Part shown: positions 53,224 through 54,372 of the stretch, piece by piece
Layout: every line of letters starts with the position of its first letter
Position numbering within the stretch: the first letter of the stretch is position 1
Assembly: GCA_002503205.1 (NCBI GenBank)
Contig: DARE01000074.1
Location: forward strand, 1-54,372
Length of the DNA: 54,372 nucleotides
Direction of reading: 5' to 3'
Origin: Thermoplasmatales archaeon UBA447
GTDB taxonomy: Archaea; Thermoplasmatota; Thermoplasmata; Thermoplasmatales; Thermoplasmataceae
Made by a program: the position numbers and the translations under genes
The notes under the pieces: model-generated
The model's database searches: none
Told to the model about the DNA's origin: nothing
What the model saw: only the letters and a program-made list of their open reading frames with translations

Positions 53224-54213
53224 ATGAGAATTTTAGTCATTGGTGGGGGTTACATAGGGCAAGAACACTTAACTCAATATAGGAAAATGCCTGATGTTGA
53301 AATTGCAGGTTTAGTAGACTCTAAACTCGAGGTTTCGGAAGTAGCAAAGAGATATCACACAGAGTTCTTCCATTCAGTTGAATATTTAAATGAGGATGAT
53401 TTTGACGTAGTTGACATAGATGTCCCCACTATCTATCATAAAGATTATTCTTTTTGGGCAGCCAGCCTCGGAAAAGACATAATATGTGAAAAACCGCTGG
53501 CAAGGGGAGTAAAGGATGCAGTTTCTATTATCGAAGAGAGTAGGAAGCACCATGTCCGTCTCTTTGTAGGACAAGTCCTAAGGTACTATCCAGAATATAT
53601 CAAAGCTAAGAAACTGGTTGATTCAGGTTATATCGGAACACCCTGTACTGCCTCGACCTGGAGAGGCGGTACTTTTCCAAGGGGGGAAAAAGACTGGTAT
53701 CGTGATAGAAACAAGAGTGGAGGGACGGTGTTCGATTTGGTAATACATGACTTTGACTTTCTCACATGGACTCTAGGACCCGTCGATGAAGTGTTCTGCA
53801 GGAGATCTGATCAAAATAATGAAAGTGCAGAATACAGTGTAACTATTTTAAAATTCAAGAGTGGGGCTATTGCAGATGCGCATGGTTTCTGGAGCCATGG
53901 CAATTTCAGGACTAAATTCGAAATCTCAGGGACGGAAGGTCTTCTTATGAACGACAGCACTAAGAATCCGCTTCTCTATTCAACTTCTTCTTACAATTTG
54001 CAGGAGAGTACATCAGAAGACCAGCTACCAGATTTCTTTCTGAAATATGACCCCATGTATGCTGAGCTGAGAGATTTTGTAGATTCTATCGAAAGAAAAA
54101 AAGAATCTTCAGTAACAGAAATGGATGCCCTTCAAGCTGTAAAGATAGCTTCCGCTGCAGAAATATCCGCAAAGACTGGAAACCCCGTGAGGGTAGAGGA
54201 GGTTTTGGAATGA
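53224..54213 (+). CDS. Gfo/Idh/MocA-family oxidoreductase
   Basis: A 329-residue NAD(P)-dependent sugar-type dehydrogenase. The N-terminal Rossmann motif is LVIGGGYIGQEHL; DIICEKPLARGVKDA near residue 85 contains the family EKP motif; the substrate domain shows GGTVFDLVIHDFDFLTWTLG near 178-197, with the aspartate and histidine of the G-G-x-x-x-D-x-x-x-H-x-x-D catalytic signature. The substrate (a sugar, inositol or sugar nucleotide) is not evident. TATA-like gctttaagg is about 25 bases before the ATG. The next gene begins inside its stop codon, so it starts an operon running out of the window. Confidence 0.92.
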   Translation: MRILVIGGGYIGQEHLTQYRKMPDVEIAGLVDSKLEVSEVAKRYHTEFFHSVEYLNEDDFDVVDIDVPTIYHKDYSFWAASLGKDIICEKPLARGVKDAVSIIEESRKHHVRLFVGQVLRYYPEYIKAKKLVDSGYIGTPCTASTWRGGTFPRGEKDWYRDRNKSGGTVFDLVIHDFDFLTWTLGPVDEVFCRRSDQNNESAEYSVTILKFKSGAIADAHGFWSHGNFRTKFEISGTEGLLMNDSTKNPLLYSTSSYNLQESTSEDQLPDFFLKYDPMYAELRDFVDSIERKKESSVTEMDALQAVKIASAAEISAKTGNPVRVEEVLE

Positions 54214-54372
54214 AGATTGCTTTTCTGTCATGTGCACATGTTCACACCTTATCGTACGTTGAAAGCCTGAAGAGGAGTTCCATTGTGGATGATATTTCTC
54301 TTTTTGATTATTCAACTGAAGAGGGTAAGAAGTTTTCAAAGATTAATAATATTTATTTTTCATGCCTTAAAC
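54210..54372 (+). CDS. Start of a second Gfo/Idh-like gene (cut by window end)
   Basis: The first 54 codons of a gene that overlaps the preceding oxidoreductase by four bases (ATGA). The text MKIAFLSCAHVHTLSYVESL, followed by DDISLFDYSTEEGKKFS, looks like the first strand-helix-strand of another Gfo/Idh/MocA-type Rossmann fold, with SCAHVHT in place of the usual glycine-rich turn. The call is tentative, as only the first 54 residues are in view. Confidence 0.6.
   Translation, partial: MKIAFLSCAHVHTLSYVESLKRSSIVDDISLFDYSTEEGKKFSKINNIYFSCLK

Noticed and set aside
1..54372. CRISPR arrays, complete insertion sequences, rRNA genes or phage modules
   Set aside because: I looked for regularly spaced repeats, transposase motifs and rRNA landmarks on both strands and found none.

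Overview
The window reads as the chromosome of an acidophilic archaeon of the order Thermoplasmatales (genus not decided). Supporting signs: archaeal informational genes (both primase subunits PriS and PriL, Alba, S8e, SRP19, 7S SRP RNA, RNase P Rpp21-type protein), TATA boxes about 23-30 bases upstream of many starts (leaderless transcripts), a secreted acid-type S53 protease, a TPP riboswitch before a thiamine-type transporter, and a fused alkylguanine alkyltransferase/endonuclease V of the kind known from Ferroplasma. Genes are dense, often overlap by 4-13 bases, and GTG and TTG starts are common.

Layout. 0-4.1 kb (minus strand): DUF72 protein, acyl-CoA dehydrogenase, DUF3501 protein with rubrerythrin, PriS. 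4.2-7.6 kb: a large membrane-anchored S53 protease. 7.6-10.4 kb: a three-gene methionine operon (MetF, MetE-N-like protein, core MetE-like synthase) preceded by two palindromes. 10.4-14.3 kb: ALDH7-type aldehyde dehydrogenase, polyprenyl diphosphate synthase, Alba, Lrp/AsnC regulator, small hypothetical. 14.3-16.4 kb: AT-rich, gene-poor island with a decayed VapBC-like toxin-antitoxin pair and tRNA-Leu(UAA). 16.4-18.6 kb: an unexplained three-gene cassette whose middle gene is a trypsin-fold protein without its catalytic histidine.

18.8-32.6 kb is the centrepiece: glgB-glgE-treS-pep2 and glgX on the plus strand converge on treY-treZ on the minus strand. Together they encode conversion of trehalose to maltose, maltose-1-phosphate and branched alpha-1,4-glucan (GlgE route), and return of glucan to trehalose (GlgX/TreX, TreY, TreZ), with no nucleotide-sugar glycogen synthase in the window.

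32.7-35.6 kb: ABC-2 exporter, a decayed-looking interval, small membrane protein. 35.9-36.4 kb: tRNA-Asn(GUU) and SRP RNA. 36.5-42.8 kb: APH-type kinase, TPP riboswitch with MFS transporter, two acetyltransferases, malic enzyme, dolichol-kinase-like membrane protein. 42.9-48.8 kb: S8e, SRP19, PriL, M24 peptidase, QueE, dihydroorotase, phosphoglycolate phosphatase, RNase P protein, small hypothetical. 48.9-54.4 kb: MMPL/RND exporter, AGT-EndoV fusion, and two Gfo/Idh/MocA-type genes, the second cut by the window edge.

All assignments come from reading sequence motifs; no database search was run.
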